From positions 1 through 6,524 of the forward strand of contig JACRGN010000009.1 in the NCBI GenBank assembly GCA_016234205.1: a DNA stretch of 6,524 nt. Direction: 5' to 3'. A program made the position numbers and the translations under genes. This stretch comes from Nitrospinota bacterium (lineage in GTDB: Bacteria > Nitrospinota > Nitrospinia > UBA9942). Positions 4,821 through 6,524 of the stretch are shown here, in pieces. The notes beneath the pieces are model-generated. The model did not search any database. It was not told the origin of the DNA and saw only the letters and a list, made by a program, of their open reading frames with translations. How positions within the stretch are numbered: position 1 is the stretch's first letter; each line of letters opens with the position of its first letter.

Positions 4821-4880
4821 CTCATTCCCACCCCCGATAGAAGCATTCGAGGGCAGGCCCCTGATAGAATCATTCAGGGG
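4821..4880. repeat. Two adjacent REP-like hairpins upstream of hemL
   Basis: The first is CCCCCGA (4831-4837), TAGAAGCAT, TCGAGGG (4847-4853); the second is CCCCTGA (4858-4864), TAGAATCAT, TCAGGGG (4874-4880). The loops are 9 bases and nearly identical. Relative to the second hairpin, the first has T-to-C in one arm and the matching A-to-G in the other, so base pairing is kept. The second ends 20 bases before the hemL start. Confidence 0.75.
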
Positions 4881-4900
4881 GCAAAGGCAGAGATAAATAT

Positions 4901-6184
4901 ATGTCTAACAAAAAATCAAAAGAATTATTTAAAAAAGCAAAGTTGTTAATACCAGGTGGTGTTAACAGCCCTGTCAGGGCATTTAAGTCTGTCGGCGGCG
5001 AACCTTTATTTATCAAAAAAGCATTAGGTTCAAAGATCTATGATGTGGATGGAAATGAATATATAGATTATGTAGGTTCATGGGGACCAATGATTGTCGG
5101 ACACTCCAATCCTAAGGTAGTTTCAGCACTTAAGAAGGCTATTGTCAATGGTACAAGTTATGGTGCACCTACTGAATTAGAGGTTCAACTATCAGAGATG
5201 GTAATAAAGGCATTCCCATCAATAGAGATGGTCAGAATGGTGAATTCAGGGACAGAAGCCACAATGAGTGCCATAAGGCTTGCGAGGGCATATACAAATA
5301 GAAACAAAGTTATAAAATTTGAAGGGTGTTATCACGGTCATGTGGACAGCCTTCTGGTTAAGGCAGGGTCAGGTGCAGCAACATTAGGACTTCCTGACAG
5401 CCCCGGCGTTCCTCCTGATTTTGCAAAGAATACAATCACAATTCCATTTAATGATATAGAGAGGGTAAAGGATGTCCTAAAAAAAGAAGGTGAAAAAATT
5501 GCCTGTATAATACTTGAACCAGTAATAGGAAATATTGGAGTTGTCCCTCCAAAGAACGGCTTTTTACAAGGGTTAAGAGAAATTACAAAAAAATATGGAA
5601 TCGTCCTTATATTTGATGAAGTAATGACAGGCTTCAGGGTTGCATATGGCGGGACACAGGAGTTATATAATATAAAGGCAGACCTTACATGCCTTGGCAA
5701 GATTATCGGAGGGGGGCTTCCTGTTGGTGCTTATGGCGGGAAGAGGGAGATTATGGAGATGGTAGCACCTGCTGGACCAGTCTATCAGGCAGGCACCCTC
5801 TCTGGAAATCCCCTTGCAATGACTGCAGGCATAGAGACCCTTAAGATATTATCCATGACAGGTGTCTATAAAAAATTAAATAAGATTTCCGAGAAATTAT
5901 GTAAAGGAATGAAAGATGGGGCAAGAGAGTCTGGAATCGCCGTTTATTCAGCACGGGTAGGCTCAATGTTCTCTATGTTCTTCACAGATATAGAGGTAAT
6001 AGACTACGCAACGGCAAAAACTTCAGATACAAATAGGTTCTCTAAATACTTCTCCCTGATGCTGAAAGGGGGGATATATTTAGCCCCCTCCCAGTTTGAG
6101 GCAGGCTTTGTATCTCTATCACATTCAGACAGGGACATAGAGAAAACAATAGAGGTAAGCCGAAAAACTCTCAAAAAAATATAA
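4901..6184 (+). CDS. hemL: Glutamate-1-semialdehyde 2,1-aminomutase
   Basis: The enzyme is PLP-dependent and converts glutamate-1-semialdehyde to 5-aminolevulinate, the last step of the C5 route to haem and other tetrapyrroles, in the cytoplasm as a homodimer. The 427-residue product has full family length. Motifs are LIPGGVNSPVRAFKSVGG (residues 16-33), GSWGPMIVGH (59-68), the phosphate-contact NSGTEA (115-120), the gating loop GSGAATLGLPDSPGVP (156-171), FDEVMTGFR (238-246, Asp239 near the pyridine nitrogen), and LGKIIGGGLPVGAYGG with the Schiff-base Lys267. The GTLSGNP motif (298-304) follows. The ATG at 4901 begins the usual N-terminal sequence; the ribosome binding site is weak (AAAGG at 4883-4887, rather far). 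It is not clearly in an operon with the preceding toxin-antitoxin pair, from which it is separated by REP-like hairpins. Confidence 0.97.
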   Translation: MSNKKSKELFKKAKLLIPGGVNSPVRAFKSVGGEPLFIKKALGSKIYDVDGNEYIDYVGSWGPMIVGHSNPKVVSALKKAIVNGTSYGAPTELEVQLSEMVIKAFPSIEMVRMVNSGTEATMSAIRLARAYTNRNKVIKFEGCYHGHVDSLLVKAGSGAATLGLPDSPGVPPDFAKNTITIPFNDIERVKDVLKKEGEKIACIILEPVIGNIGVVPPKNGFLQGLREITKKYGIVLIFDEVMTGFRVAYGGTQELYNIKADLTCLGKIIGGGLPVGAYGGKREIMEMVAPAGPVYQAGTLSGNPLAMTAGIETLKILSMTGVYKKLNKISEKLCKGMKDGARESGIAVYSARVGSMFSMFFTDIEVIDYATAKTSDTNRFSKYFSLMLKGGIYLAPSQFEAGFVSLSHSDRDIEKTIEVSRKTLKKI

Positions 6185-6217
6185 CTCACGCTAAATTAAT
6201 GCACGAATGATTTAGAT

Positions 6218-6346
6218 AAGACCTTATGTCCCTGTAGCAACTGTCAAATTTTCACTTTTCCACGGATGGTAAAAAGTGAAAATTTCCACAGTTTAGACAG
6301 CCATGGACGGCTGTCTAAACGGCAAGCGGAAGGGACATAAGGTCTT
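6218..6346. repeat. 129-nt element of nested perfect inverted repeats (three-way junction)
   Basis: The outer arms AAGACCTTATGTCCCT (6218-6233) and AGGGACATAAGGTCTT (6331-6346) are a perfect 16-bp inverted repeat. Inside are two hairpins. Hairpin A is AAATTTTCACTTTT (6246-6259) with AAAAGTGAAAATTT (6272-6285), extended by CTGT (6241-6244) and ACAG (6288-6291). Hairpin B is GTTTAGACAGCC (6291-6302) with GGCTGTCTAAAC (6309-6320) and a 6-base loop. It lies between the convergent 3' ends of hemL and the YacL-like gene. It could be a MITE-like element with terminal inverted repeats, a structured RNA, or a bidirectional terminator (TTTT and later TTTTTT follow on the + side). No clear target-site duplication is seen. 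Confidence 0.85.
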
Positions 6347-6369
6347 TTACGCATTTTTTGGGTATCACT

Positions 6370-6524
6370 TTATCGCGATACGCTATAAATCTCTTCCCTT
6401 TCTACATCCTCCTTCAGCTTAGTAAATATCATCCGTCCTGCTGTTGTCTGAAGGACACTGCTTACAACCACCTCTACGCTCTTTCCAATTTCCCTGCGGG
6501 CATTATCAACCACAATCATTGTAC
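6370..6524 (-). CDS. C-terminal end of a YacL-like PIN/TRAM-domain protein (partial)
   Basis: On the minus strand the last 50 codons of a gene are visible, running off the window edge and ending at TAA (6370-6372). The residues MIVVDNARREIGKSVEVVVS and then SVLQTTAGRMIF match the C-terminal TRAM domain of the YacL family (membrane-anchored PIN/TRAM ATPase-like proteins), whose ending reads roughly MVVVE..RR.IG..V.V.VTSVLQT.AGRMIF. TRAM is a small beta-barrel predicted to bind RNA. The PIN domain and the N-terminal membrane helices would lie beyond the window. The gene is convergent with hemL, 185 bases apart. The short tail after the TRAM domain (KLKEDVEREEIYSVSR) is charged and unremarkable. 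Confidence 0.85.
   Translation of the reverse strand, partial: TMIVVDNARREIGKSVEVVVSSVLQTTAGRMIFTKLKEDVEREEIYSVSR

Noticed and set aside
3089..4880. Repeats as a CRISPR array
   Set aside because: The repeats are palindromic, irregularly spaced, interrupted by genes and lack uniform spacers; they behave as REP-like elements.
5338..5700. Minus-strand open frame of 120 codons within hemL
   Set aside because: Shadow of the strongly conserved hemL frame.

Overview
The window comes from a moderately AT-rich bacterium that I cannot place to species. Its intergenic spacers are full of short palindromic repeats. Compact toxin-antitoxin pairs, hemL and a YacL-type PIN/TRAM gene suggest a Gram-negative, possibly anaerobic lineage (Nitrospirota or a deltaproteobacterial group would fit), but this is inference.

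Positions 2-2557 form one continuous reading frame broken by a single in-frame TAG at 1034-1036. It encodes a Hanks-type Ser/Thr protein kinase (5' end outside the window), a short helical DG-type module cut by the TAG, three PEGA domains, and a C-terminal formylglycine-generating-enzyme-like (C-type-lectin fold) domain. The last 40 or so codons have the marks of the variable region of a diversity-generating retroelement (DGR): a GC-rich, A-poor stretch whose codons read as randomised AAC/AAT. The next gene (2634-2948) encodes Avd, the DGR accessory protein. Neither a reverse transcriptase nor a template repeat is present, so this looks like a target+avd half-cassette served by an RT elsewhere, or a remnant. 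This is the most interesting system in the window: a hypervariable sensor on a signalling kinase.

Positions 2949-3370 hold no gene; they are a mosaic of REP-like hairpins. Two toxin-antitoxin-like pairs follow, DUF433/DUF5615 (3371-3971) and a small antitoxin with a PIN-domain VapC-like toxin (4181-4808). Each pair has an 8-nt gene overlap and the same extended -10 motif upstream. The first pair lies between two approximately 80-bp direct repeats about 95% identical. More REP-like hairpins separate the second pair from hemL.

hemL (4901-6184) encodes glutamate-1-semialdehyde 2,1-aminomutase of tetrapyrrole synthesis. It converges with the 3' end of a YacL-like PIN/TRAM gene on the minus strand (6370-6524). 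Between them is a striking 129-nt element of nested perfect inverted repeats (6218-6346) that could fold as a three-way junction.
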